Shown: positions 36,135-44,665 of the stretch, one piece after another
Layout: each line of letters starts with the position of its first letter
Position numbering within the stretch: position 1 is the stretch's first letter
Origin: a virus
Direction: 5' to 3' (one strand)
DNA: 64,000 nt
Virus record (IMG/VR): IMGVR_UViG_3300021960_000059
Coordinates: 1 to 64,000 of that record
Program-made: the position numbers and the translations under genes
The notes under the pieces: generated by a model
Seen by the model: only the letters and a program-made list of their open reading frames with translations
Databases searched by the model: none
Told to the model about the DNA's origin: nothing

Positions 36135-37004
36135 TTAAATTCCTAGTGCTTTTGCTAGTGCGTTAGTTTCTTCATCATAATTCATCAGAAGAAGTTCTTT
36201 GCGTTCCTTCTCCTGCTCAAGATAGTTCTTAGAGTTAGTACACATAGAGTACTTGAGATCCCATACAATCTGTCTCCAGTTAGGAAAACGATCCTGTACC
36301 TTCTGATCTGCATTGTATGTGATCATTTGATCTGACTTACAGTCATTGCATGCTTGTGCGAACTCGTCGTGATTGAAGTGCTTGTGTGTATCTCCATCCT
36401 TGCCGTATAGATTGCTTGATGCGATCTCATATGGAGGATCTAGGAATACGAACGCATTATCATCACTCATCAGTTCTTTGTAGTCAAGATTAGTGATCTT
36501 CCACTTCTGAATGAGGTAAGAGTAAAACCGCATCTTCTCGATACCCAAGTATGAGAAGTTACCTACTTGAGAAGAATGCGAAAACGAACTACGGTTCTCG
36601 GTCAGTCCAGAGAATGACATCTTGTTGAGTGCATAGAAGTAAGCTGCACGACGAACATCACTGCCTTCAGTTCCAATGTCTTCTCTGATCTGATTGAATG
36701 TCTCTTTACCTATCTCTTTCTGATCTGTTACTTTATCTTTAATTGCCTTGACTTCTGACTGCAAGTTTGTGCAGTCGTCTCGTAACTGAACCCAAAAGTT
36801 ATACAAGTTACCATACAGATCATTAATCCAGATATTTGCATTAGGGTTTGCTTGTGCGAACCATACTGCAACAGAACCACCACCAATAAACGGTTCATTG
36901 TATTGCTGAATGTCCTTTGGAAAATGATCACCAAGGAACTTCATTGCTCTGGATTTACCACCCGGATATCGTAGTGGAGTTTTATAGGTAAAGGTCTGTG
37001 CCAT
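36135..37004 (-). CDS. dam: Dam-family DNA adenine methyltransferase
   Basis: 289 aa. Motif I is LRYPGGKSRAMKFL, then EPFIGGGSVAVWF, and the catalytic motif IV DNAFVFLDPPYEIASSN. This alpha-class D12 layout matches T4 Dam and bacterial Dam (GATC targets in known members; not testable here). It overlaps gp46 by 1 nt. Together with the beta-class enzyme it could protect phage DNA from host restriction. Confidence 0.9.
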   Translation of the reverse strand: MAQTFTYKTPLRYPGGKSRAMKFLGDHFPKDIQQYNEPFIGGGSVAVWFAQANPNANIWINDLYGNLYNFWVQLRDDCTNLQSEVKAIKDKVTDQKEIGKETFNQIREDIGTEGSDVRRAAYFYALNKMSFSGLTENRSSFSHSSQVGNFSYLGIEKMRFYSYLIQKWKITNLDYKELMSDDNAFVFLDPPYEIASSNLYGKDGDTHKHFNHDEFAQACNDCKSDQMITYNADQKVQDRFPNWRQIVWDLKYSMCTNSKNYLEQEKERKELLLMNYDEETNALAKALGI

Positions 37005-38719
37005 TAAGATGCTATCCTACTAAAATTTTTCACCTTCTCAAAACGAATTTGAGATCTAAACTTATCTATTAGTATATCACCTTTGTGAGAAATAATAAAG
37101 ACATTTGTGTCTCCTCCAATATCTTGTAAAAGTTTAAGGAATTCATCACATCCTGAAGTGTCCAACGATGCATCAAACACCTCATCTAAAATCAGAAGAT
37201 TGGTGTTGGTGCTGTTCTTGAGTTTCGCAACTGCTCTCCAAGTAAATAGTAATGCGAGGTCAATACGCATTTTTTCTCCCTCGGAGAAAGAAGCATAAGA
37301 AAACTCATCACGATAACGACTCTTAATAACCTCATTGAATTCCTCGTCCAGTTCAAAGTTTACAAAAAAGTCTAGTGCAGACAGATACTTGTTGACTAAC
37401 TTATTGATGATTGGAATGTACTGTCGGATAATCTTCTTCTTAATTCCACCATCTCGTAGCATCTCTGTCGCAATCTTGAGTACCTCAGAGTCCTTAGAGA
37501 GAGACTCGGACTTGGATTCAAATGCTCCAAGTTCTGTTTCCAGTTGCTGTATTTTGGATGACGGACTATCCTCTGTCTCTTCATTCCCCTGTAAACTGGA
37601 TAGTTTATCTTTGACTCGATCCGCATTACTCTGGTAAGTGGATAGTGCCGACTCGCAATCGCGCCAGTGTTGTTGCCAAGTGGTGATCTCTTGTTGTACT
37701 GAGGTAATATACTGTATCTCTTCATTAAGCGATACTTGCTGTTTCTCCAACTCTGAGATTGCGGATTGTGTTTCCTCTGCAATTCGTTGTGTGTTCTCAA
37801 GTTGCTTTGCTTTTGCCGTTGCTTCGATGACTTGCTCGCAAGTCGGGCAATTGTCATGTTTCTCATAGAACCGAATCCTCTTCTCTGCCTTAGCAATCTT
37901 GTCGTGAAGTTTCATCATCAACTCAGACACCTTGGCAGACTTTGTATTCACCTTGTCTGCGTTCGCAATAGATTCAGACAACTCATTGATCTTGTCCATT
38001 GCTTCAGTCTGTTGAGTCTGTGCAGTCAATCCTTGCAATGCCCACTCTTGCAATTCTGCTTGCAACTCTGCCTTCTGCTTCTCTACATCTGCATTGAGTT
38101 TCTCAAGGTAATCTTTCTGTATGCTAATCTTCTCACCAAGCAAGTCAATTTGATACTCGACCTCTTGCTTTTCAGTTTTGTTACGAGCAACACGATCCTT
38201 GAGTAGAGTGTTCATGTAACTAAAAATCTGAATATCTAACAAGTCTTCAATGACATCTCTTCGATCCTTTGTTGTGAGTTGCATGAAGGGAGTGAAGGAT
38301 GCGTTACCTAACACGACGATTTGGGTGAACGATTTATAGTTCAGTTTGAGAATCGTGTCCTCTAACTGAGTCTGGTAATCTCGTGCCGATCCCGGTTGGT
38401 CTATTAGGTTGCCGTTCTTTGTGATTTCAAAGACAGCAGGTTTAATGCCCCTACGCACCACATACTCTACATTACCAATAGTAAACTCGATCTCTGTGAC
38501 AAGACCCTTCTCGTTGATACTGTTCATCAACTGTGGTTTCTTGATGTCACGAAACGGTCTGTTGAACAGAACGAAACAGAGAGCATCAAGGATGGTTGAT
38601 TTACCTGCACCATTCTCACCAGTAATAATTGTACTTGGAGAACGATCCAGTTGGATTTCAGTGAAGACATTTCCCGTACTGAGAAAGTTCTTCCAACGCA
38701 ATTTTTTGAATCGGATCAT
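37004..38719 (-). CDS. 46: Recombination nuclease subunit gp46 (Rad50/SbcC family)
   Basis: 571 aa. Walker A GENGAGKSTILDAL near the N-terminus. Long coiled-coil arms meet at a zinc hook, HDNCPTCEQVI (CPTC). The C-terminal ABC signature is ASFSEGEKMRIDLALLFTWR, with Walker B NLLILDEVFDASLD. It forms the gp46/gp47 complex that resects DNA ends for UvsX-driven recombination and degrades host DNA. It lies 3 nt downstream of gp47, as in T4-like phages. Confidence 0.95.
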   Translation of the reverse strand: MIRFKKLRWKNFLSTGNVFTEIQLDRSPSTIITGENGAGKSTILDALCFVLFNRPFRDIKKPQLMNSINEKGLVTEIEFTIGNVEYVVRRGIKPAVFEITKNGNLIDQPGSARDYQTQLEDTILKLNYKSFTQIVVLGNASFTPFMQLTTKDRRDVIEDLLDIQIFSYMNTLLKDRVARNKTEKQEVEYQIDLLGEKISIQKDYLEKLNADVEKQKAELQAELQEWALQGLTAQTQQTEAMDKINELSESIANADKVNTKSAKVSELMMKLHDKIAKAEKRIRFYEKHDNCPTCEQVIEATAKAKQLENTQRIAEETQSAISELEKQQVSLNEEIQYITSVQQEITTWQQHWRDCESALSTYQSNADRVKDKLSSLQGNEETEDSPSSKIQQLETELGAFESKSESLSKDSEVLKIATEMLRDGGIKKKIIRQYIPIINKLVNKYLSALDFFVNFELDEEFNEVIKSRYRDEFSYASFSEGEKMRIDLALLFTWRAVAKLKNSTNTNLLILDEVFDASLDTSGCDEFLKLLQDIGGDTNVFIISHKGDILIDKFRSQIRFEKVKNFSRIAS

Positions 38720-38722
38720 AGA

Positions 38723-39784
38723 TTAAACTTCAAAGTGTAATGCTTCATTATACAGGGATTTCATGAGAGAGTCAAGTTTCTTCTTGGGCACATTGTCTGG
38801 CATTCCTTCGATGTACTTAGATAGAATCGTCATAGTGTCCTCTGCCTCGTTGACCAAATCCTCGTCGTCATCTAAATCAAGATTAAGATGATCTTCTACA
38901 ACTTGAATGTTGATTGGGTCTGCTTTGATCAGTTTATCCATGAATTTATCGAACCAATATGGATTGCCACTTGAGTGCTTGACTACTTTGACATATGTGC
39001 CCTCATATGTTGCAAAATCTTGAGAAAGCAACTCATCCATTTCTTTTCCTTCATCATTATAGAACACCTTGTTAAACATCGAATACGGATTTCGGATGAA
39101 CTCTAATTCTCTGGTCTCGGTATCATACACATGAAACCCTTTGGGATCTTGGTAGTCGCTCCATGTGAGTTCATAAGGACATCCCAAGTAGTCAATGTTT
39201 CCAGTAGTAGATTTGTGATGAAAGTGTCCAGACATCACGCGGTCAAATCGTTTAAAGTCTGATATTTTCATACCATGCTCGTTCATGTTGCCCCGATCCA
39301 TAAGGCAACCTGCAATCTCAAAGTGACCAAAGACAACTTGTGCTTCGGTGTTCTGCATGAACTCCATCGTGCTTGCGTAGTTGCCATTGTTGATCCAAGG
39401 AATAATTGCGTGTGGTACATCATCAAAGAGCACCTCTGCAACCTCGGAATAATACTTCACATTAGTTGCGTCAAACAACTCTTGCATCGCATTGATCTCG
39501 TTAGTGTTCTTGTATGGCACATCATGGTTACCAACAATTACATGCAGATCAATATTGCGATACAGACAAGGTTCTATAAATCCTTCTTTGAGTCGTCGTA
39601 GGGTAACATAAGAGATATACTTCCTGCGATCCACAATGTCACCAAGATGTAGGACAGTATGGATTCCACGCTTGTCAAGTTCTGGGAAAAATACATTACT
39701 ATAGAAGCGATCAAAATAATCAAGGAAGGAAAGATTGTCATTACGAACTCCCCAATGCGTATCAGTTACTAATGCTATTTTCAT
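38723..39784 (-). CDS. 47: Recombination nuclease subunit gp47 (Mre11/SbcD family)
   Basis: 353 aa. Metallophosphoesterase motifs in order: LVTDTHWGVRND, VLHLGDIVDRRKYI, VIVGNHDVPYKN, VVFGHFEIAG and VMSGHFHHKS. These provide the two-metal site of the Mre11-type nuclease. It pairs with gp46 downstream and overlaps the gp55 gene by 23 nt. Length is close to T4 gp47 (339 aa). Confidence 0.95.
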   Translation of the reverse strand: MKIALVTDTHWGVRNDNLSFLDYFDRFYSNVFFPELDKRGIHTVLHLGDIVDRRKYISYVTLRRLKEGFIEPCLYRNIDLHVIVGNHDVPYKNTNEINAMQELFDATNVKYYSEVAEVLFDDVPHAIIPWINNGNYASTMEFMQNTEAQVVFGHFEIAGCLMDRGNMNEHGMKISDFKRFDRVMSGHFHHKSTTGNIDYLGCPYELTWSDYQDPKGFHVYDTETRELEFIRNPYSMFNKVFYNDEGKEMDELLSQDFATYEGTYVKVVKHSSGNPYWFDKFMDKLIKADPINIQVVEDHLNLDLDDDEDLVNEAEDTMTILSKYIEGMPDNVPKKKLDSLMKSLYNEALHFEV

Positions 39785-40331
39785 CTACTACTCGCTTCTT
39801 CTTTTTGCGTCTCTTGTGATCTTCAAAATTTTGGATAAAGTCTGACATATATTCTTCAGTCCACTCATTATATTTTACACCATCATTGTAGTCATGTCCA
39901 TAGTCGTGTGATTGCCTATCACTAACATCACCAAAGATATTTGCGTCTTCGGTTGCTTTGTACTTAGTATACAGATATTTTTTTTCTTTTTGGATACGTC
40001 TAAGAAAAGCATAATAGATAATCTGCGTAAAGTATGCAAAAGGATTCTGTGATTTTTCTGGATTAAAATTATCAATATACTGCAAACTATTTTCAATACC
40101 ATCCGATATCATCTCCTCTCGAAACGAATAGTTTACAAAGTTTGGTTTGTATGATAGATGTGTTGCAATCTTCATAATACAGTCTGCAACATACATGGGA
40201 ACAATTGGCCTGTCCCTACCCTCTGCTTCTGCCTTCTGTACTGACTCGCGAAACTCTACCATTGCCTCAAGGAACTTTTTGTTGTCCACATAATAGGGTT
40301 TTTTTCTTTTCTCTGCTCTTGTTTCTGCCAT
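39762..40331 (-). CDS. 55: Late-transcription sigma factor gp55
   Basis: 189 aa, near T4 gp55 (185 aa). KKPYYVDNKKFLEAMVEFRE opens the protein, and the sigma region 2-like core is YIDNFNPEKSQNPFAYFTQI, then IYYAFLRRIQKEKKYLY. The tail is basic (HKRRKKKKRV). gp55 directs host RNA polymerase to the TATAAATA boxes listed here, with gp45 as activator. No gp33 co-activator is recognised in this window. Confidence 0.9.
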   Translation of the reverse strand: MAETRAEKRKKPYYVDNKKFLEAMVEFRESVQKAEAEGRDRPIVPMYVADCIMKIATHLSYKPNFVNYSFREEMISDGIENSLQYIDNFNPEKSQNPFAYFTQIIYYAFLRRIQKEKKYLYTKYKATEDANIFGDVSDRQSHDYGHDYNDGVKYNEWTEEYMSDFIQNFEDHKRRKKKKRVVDENSISN

Positions 40332-40332
40332 G

Positions 40333-40710
40333 TTAATGTACCGTGTTTGCTGATAATTCTATTGGTTGCCCAAACTTTTCCATCCAAGGATCATTGACCT
40401 CTTCTTCCGTTTCTTCGTCTTCCTCTGTTTCTTTATCGTTACCCTTAAGTGTAGAAAGCGATTTTATATAGTAGGCATCGATGTCTTCATCTACTGCGGC
40501 AACTGCAACCACATGACTTGTATTCAGATTGACTAAATTAATACTTCTTGTGAGAGGAACCCAAGTCATTGCAATCATCATTGGTCTTCCAGACGGACCT
40601 TCTCCAATTTCAAGTAAAAGAGGTTCAAGAATACTTGTTGTGTTTTCGTCTTGATGCACGATCTCTGCAATGATTGTCTCACCGTTAATTAGTTTTATGA
40701 TTGAGTTCAT
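40333..40710 (-). CDS. Sm-like small protein between UvsW and gp55
   Basis: 125 aa. MNSIIKLINGETIIAEIVHQ fits the first strands of an LSm/Sm-like barrel (x-x-L-x-N-G-E-x-I-x-A). SILEPLLLEI and HVVAVAAVDEDIDAYYIKSL follow, then an acidic linker (ETEEDEETEEEVND) and a short C-terminal peptide (WMEKFGQPIEL). It shares its pattern with the 88-aa protein in the split polymerase (20907-21173). The gene overlaps uvsW by 4 nt and lies 1 nt before gp55. It may bind RNA or a protein partner; not established. Confidence 0.6.
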   Translation of the reverse strand: MNSIIKLINGETIIAEIVHQDENTTSILEPLLLEIGEGPSGRPMMIAMTWVPLTRSINLVNLNTSHVVAVAAVDEDIDAYYIKSLSTLKGNDKETEEDEETEEEVNDPWMEKFGQPIELSANTVH

Positions 40711-42161
40711 TCCCCTACCTTTATGTTGTAGATTTTGTAATCGAATTCTTCTTCGTTGTAAATCTTCACTCGTTCAGCAAAGTGCTTGATCGTGTGGTTA
40801 TTCCATGACTTGTATGATAAATCGTCTGCGATGTCATAGAGAGTAGCAACTTCCTTGTTGTCACCCTTACGCAATGCTCGTCCTATCGACTGAAGATTGC
40901 GAACACGAGACTTAGAGGGGGAAGCAAATATGACATTATGGAGGTTACGAATGTTGATGCCTGTGGAGAAAGTACCGTAACTTGCCACAATAATGGCATT
41001 GTCTGATTGCTCAATTCTATGTCTAATGTCTTCTCTTGTAGTAGCATCGATACCCCCATGTACGAAATAAACTTCTTTGCCCGATTCATTTATATCATTG
41101 TATAATATTTGACCGTGTTTGTCAACCATCTGATACAACACTAAGGTATTGCCCTCACGTGTAATTGTGAGGTTCTTAATGAACTTGTTACGGTAATCGT
41201 TGGCAATGAGAAACTGAATCTCATCCTGATAGTTAGACTGTTTCATCTGCTTACAAGTTCCCTCTGGATACTTGAGCACCAATGCCTTGATACGAAAGTC
41301 CGACAGAGTTCCTTTCTCGATCAACTCCTTTGTCTGTATGACCTTCATCACTGAACCGAACAGACCTTCTAATACCAACTTATTTGTCTGTGTCCCGTCA
41401 AGTGTTCCGGTCAATCCGAATCGCCATTTACACTCATCAAGTTTGGTCATGATCTTAGTGAGAGAGGTTGCCTTAAACTGATGTGCCTCGTCACCGACCA
41501 CTACATCGAACTGGTCAAACCACTTCTTGGGTTGCTTATAGATGGACTGCCATGTGCTGATAAAAATTTGTGCTTCTGGGTTGTTTTTCTCTTGACCTTC
41601 CATGATAAGGTGTGTATAATAAAACTGTTGGTTTTCAGAATACTCTATAAAGTCCGTATTCATTTGATGCACCAAAGAGGTAGTGGGTACGATAAGTAGT
41701 GCCTTCTTCTCACCATGAGAGAGTAAGTATTTAAGGATACAATAAATGATGAATGATTTACCAGACGCAGTAGGTGAAAGGATTAACGCACGATGAACAC
41801 GCAAGGCATGAGCAATTGCTCTGAGTTGGTAATCTCTGGGGATGTACTTACCTTTGAACAGTTCTTCCAACTCATTAAGAGCGATGTCATCAACATGATC
41901 GAGTCCCCCATGTACGACACATTCATAGTCCCTATCTTGGCAAAACTTTTTGACACGAGCAACGAGACCTTTATAGAGTGTATGACTCGCAGTATTGAAC
42001 AGTCGTATTTTACCATCCCACATGCGATTTTTATATGAAGGCATGAACTTAGCACCCGGAACCTCAAAGGTGAAGTAGTCAGAGAGTTCTTGCCCCAACC
42101 CTCTGTCACACTCAATTTTTACATTCACTTCATCTTTTGGAAGGATGTCAATTCTATCCAT
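40707..42161 (-). CDS. uvsW: UvsW DNA/RNA helicase
   Basis: 484 aa, near T4 UvsW (503 aa). Superfamily 2 motifs: SPTASGKSFIIY (I), LLIVPTTSLVHQM (Ia), VVGDEAHQF (II, DEAH), FGLTGTLDGT (III), IVASYGTFSTGINI (V), QSIGRALRKG (VI). The N-terminal ~85 residues are the substrate-binding domain (KIECDRGLGQELSDYFTFEV). UvsW branch-migrates recombination intermediates and removes origin R-loops late in infection. It overlaps uvsY by 8 nt. Confidence 0.95.
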   Translation of the reverse strand: MDRIDILPKDEVNVKIECDRGLGQELSDYFTFEVPGAKFMPSYKNRMWDGKIRLFNTASHTLYKGLVARVKKFCQDRDYECVVHGGLDHVDDIALNELEELFKGKYIPRDYQLRAIAHALRVHRALILSPTASGKSFIIYCILKYLLSHGEKKALLIVPTTSLVHQMNTDFIEYSENQQFYYTHLIMEGQEKNNPEAQIFISTWQSIYKQPKKWFDQFDVVVGDEAHQFKATSLTKIMTKLDECKWRFGLTGTLDGTQTNKLVLEGLFGSVMKVIQTKELIEKGTLSDFRIKALVLKYPEGTCKQMKQSNYQDEIQFLIANDYRNKFIKNLTITREGNTLVLYQMVDKHGQILYNDINESGKEVYFVHGGIDATTREDIRHRIEQSDNAIIVASYGTFSTGINIRNLHNVIFASPSKSRVRNLQSIGRALRKGDNKEVATLYDIADDLSYKSWNNHTIKHFAERVKIYNEEEFDYKIYNIKVGE

Positions 42162-42585
42162 TCGTAAATCTTAACCAATCAATTGCATTTTTAATTTGGA
42201 ATCCACGGTTGTTAATACTCTTGAGAATTGCTTCAAGGTAATTGACCTTTTCTTGTTGGAGTGCTAACTTGAGGTTTAGTTCGATGAAGTCATCATCAGA
42301 CTCAATATATGTATCTACTTCGTTCTTGAGGATTTTCTTGTAGAACTGATCGCGACCCAACTCCTCTAACTCTTCTTGGTCTAACTCACCAAGGTAATAT
42401 TCATTAAGAAGTCTTTTCCGTTTATTGCGTTGTGCGAACATTCTTTTTAACTGCGCGTTTTCTCCCATGTAGATTTTGAGATATTTGTTATGGATGACAG
42501 GAATCTTTGTAGACTCTTCACCTAACTCAGTCTCATCCATACGGCAGTCTTTGTCCCACTCGGACACAATGTCTTCAATTCTCAT
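42154..42585 (-). CDS. uvsY: UvsY recombination mediator
   Basis: 143 aa (T4 UvsY 137 aa). It begins MRIEDIVSEWDKDCRMDETE. The middle is basic and helical (LKRMFAQRNKRKRLLNEYYL), and the end is IKNAIDWLRFTNG. UvsY loads UvsX onto single-stranded DNA covered by gp32. The uvsY-uvsW-gp55-gp47-gp46 order supports the call. Confidence 0.9.
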   Translation of the reverse strand: MRIEDIVSEWDKDCRMDETELGEESTKIPVIHNKYLKIYMGENAQLKRMFAQRNKRKRLLNEYYLGELDQEELEELGRDQFYKKILKNEVDTYIESDDDFIELNLKLALQQEKVNYLEAILKSINNRGFQIKNAIDWLRFTNG

Positions 42586-42623
42586 GATAAATCCACAGGT
42601 AAAATAATATAAAGTATAACAGA

Positions 42624-43148
42624 TTATACGATACTTGTCAATTCATACTTACGATATGCAAAGGATGCTGTACCTTGTAAAAACTCTACATCAGTCCCAG
42701 TAATATCAAAATCTAATTGACCAATAGATACAGGATACATGTCTATAAACTTAACCTCGATATTTGGTTGATAGGATGAAGTTGTTATAATTAATGTCGC
42801 ATCGGAATAAACCTCACCAATAGGTTGAATTCCTCCCTTTTTTATGCCCGCATATTGCTGAAAATTATCTGGATATCCTAGACCAATTATCCAATTATAA
42901 ATTTCTAGAAAATTTTTCATATCCTCATCGACTGTAAAATTAATTGATAAAGGACTAAAGGTAAGTTTGTCACCGGGAACAGGCAATTTAATAAAAGTAT
43001 TTTCCACACTATCTATTTGCCCCATAGTAATATCTGGGATAGAAGCAGAAGTGCAAAAATAATTAACATTAGGCAGTTTCTTTACAGAAAACTTAAATCC
43101 TAAAGGAGATAAAAAACTTTTATTATCAGGAGTGTTTTGTAATGCCAT
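42624..43148 (-). CDS. Tail-tube-fold virion protein (gp19 paralogue; gp3 or baseplate-tube position)
   Basis: 174 aa. NYFCTSASIPDITMGQIDSV, then VPGDKLTFSPLSINFTVDED and NYNWI-type IYNWIIGLGYPDNFQQY match the beta-barrel tube fold of contractile tails, also seen in gp19 at 48938-49489. It lies after gp23 and before uvsY, where T4-like cyanophages have the gp3 tail terminator; the length is near T4 gp3 (176 aa). A gp54-like tube initiator is another possibility. A late promoter precedes it. Confidence 0.65.
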   Translation of the reverse strand: MALQNTPDNKSFLSPLGFKFSVKKLPNVNYFCTSASIPDITMGQIDSVENTFIKLPVPGDKLTFSPLSINFTVDEDMKNFLEIYNWIIGLGYPDNFQQYAGIKKGGIQPIGEVYSDATLIITTSSYQPNIEVKFIDMYPVSIGQLDFDITGTDVEFLQGTASFAYRKYELTSIV

Positions 43149-43172
43149 TTTAATTCCTCACAAAGTTACTAC

Positions 43173-43180
43173 TATTTATA
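43173..43180 (-). promoter_or_regulatory. T4-type late promoter
   Basis: Exact TATAAATA on the minus strand, 25 nt upstream of the ATG at 43148 and directly after the gp23 terminator. Confidence 0.8.
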
Positions 43181-43184
43181 AGGC

Positions 43185-43210
43185 AAAAAAAGGGGGACTT
43201 TCGTCCCCCC
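43185..43210 (-). terminator. Rho-independent terminator after gp23
   Basis: GGGGGGA-CGAAAG-TCCCCC followed by TTTTTTT on the minus strand, 31 nt downstream of the gp23 stop. It isolates the strongly expressed capsid gene. Confidence 0.9.
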
Positions 43211-43240
43211 TAATCCGGTAGTTTAGAACTACTCTTTTTA

Positions 43241-44608
43241 TTACATCAAGTTTGCAACCTTGACCAAACGGTAGTAAAGGTTCTTCTTAGCAAAGGCAAT
43301 TGCACCGTCTGCATTAGAAGTAGCAAATGGGTTTGCAACCATTCCGTAACGAGTCTTGAACCCGATCTTAGGTTGGAATGTATTCTCACCAACCGCACGA
43401 ACCATCTGGAGTGGTACGTATGGGCAGTAGAACAGACCTGCGTCAAACGCATTGCTTCCTTTGTAACCAATTGTGTAGTAGTTATTGGTTGCATCTGAGA
43501 AGTATGGATCAATGTATACACGGATACGACCGTTCAAGACACCTGCGAATGTGTTGCCTGTGTCATCAACTTGCAAGTTGTTAGACAAAGCAGGAGTATA
43601 ATCAAGAACACCTGCCATCTGAAGTGCTGAAGCAACATCAGAAGAAGTGATCATCATATTACCCTTACCACGACGAGTTGCTTTCGCAATTTCGTTCGCA
43701 TCACGTTCGATTTGGAACATCAAACCTTTGAACTTCTCTGCCATCCAACGACCGTTAGAGTCGGTGTCAAGATCGAAAGTACCGGCCGTAGTGACATTGA
43801 TCTGAGCACCTGCAGTTGCTGTATAGTTGATTGTACGAACAACTTCACGGTTGATTTCAGCAAGAATTTCAGCAGACAAGATGTTTGACAACTCTTGCTC
43901 TGCATCCAGACCGTGGATTGCTTTGAGGTCTTGTGCAAGTTCCATTGTGTATTCTGCTTTCAGAGCACGAGTCTTAGCAGTTACTGAAACTTTCTCGATT
44001 GAGAATGCCATCTCTTGGAAAGAGTTCTGAGAGTCGTCTCCCAATGCTTCTCCAGTTGCTGTTGACATACCTGTTGATACAGTATATCCAGAACCTGAAG
44101 CACGATCATTAGGATCAGTACCAGTTGCACTTGTACCTGCAGATCCGTCGATTGCAACTTGTGAATTAGTGTTAGCACCTGCTGATGCAGAGAATGTAGT
44201 ATCTGCTTCGTTGAACAGTGCTTCTGTGCCAGATTGGTTGCTATAACGAGAACGCATTGCAAAGATCAGTCCAGTAGGACCAGTCATTGGTTGAACACCA
44301 CAAATGTCGTATGCAATCAGATTAGGCATAGAACGACGAACCAGTGAAATCAGTACTGGATCGAATGTGTCGATAGAACCATCAGCTGCTACAGAAGATG
44401 AAGCGCCCATTGCGTTAGTTGGTGATGCTTCTCCAAGTAACGTAGTAGTGTGCGATCCGCCTTGATGAATTGCTTGTTCACGAGCAGATTGATATTGGTT
44501 TTCCAGAAGTTGGGCAGTTACTGTACGCTTATGTGCGTCCTTGATTGGTTCAAGGTCAGCATGCTCAAGAACTGGTTGCCACTTTTGAATAAGAGCATCA
44601 GTTGCCAT
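43241..44608 (-). CDS. 23: Major capsid protein gp23 precursor
   Basis: 455 aa, HK97-fold capsid protein of T4-like phages. The N-terminal ~60 residues are the removable delta domain, ending in TTTLLGE60|ASPTNAMG, which fits gp21 cleavage (L-x-E|A) and sets the local cleavage consensus. DPVLISLVRRSMPNLIAYDI, then CGVQPMTGPTGLIFAMRSRY is the signature stretch of T4-type gp23. The late promoter at 44653-44660 and a strong terminator bracket the gene. Confidence 0.95.
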   Translation of the reverse strand: MATDALIQKWQPVLEHADLEPIKDAHKRTVTAQLLENQYQSAREQAIHQGGSHTTTLLGEASPTNAMGASSSVAADGSIDTFDPVLISLVRRSMPNLIAYDICGVQPMTGPTGLIFAMRSRYSNQSGTEALFNEADTTFSASAGANTNSQVAIDGSAGTSATGTDPNDRASGSGYTVSTGMSTATGEALGDDSQNSFQEMAFSIEKVSVTAKTRALKAEYTMELAQDLKAIHGLDAEQELSNILSAEILAEINREVVRTINYTATAGAQINVTTAGTFDLDTDSNGRWMAEKFKGLMFQIERDANEIAKATRRGKGNMMITSSDVASALQMAGVLDYTPALSNNLQVDDTGNTFAGVLNGRIRVYIDPYFSDATNNYYTIGYKGSNAFDAGLFYCPYVPLQMVRAVGENTFQPKIGFKTRYGMVANPFATSNADGAIAFAKKNLYYRLVKVANLM

Positions 44609-44652
44609 TTTTATTCTCCTTTCGGTTTTTACCTAGTAGTTATATTTAGTAT

Positions 44653-44660
44653 TATTTATA
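44653..44660 (-). promoter_or_regulatory. T4-type late promoter of gp23
   Basis: Exact TATAAATA on the minus strand, 45 nt upstream of the gp23 ATG, just after the gp22 stop. Confidence 0.8.
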
Positions 44661-44665
44661 AATTG

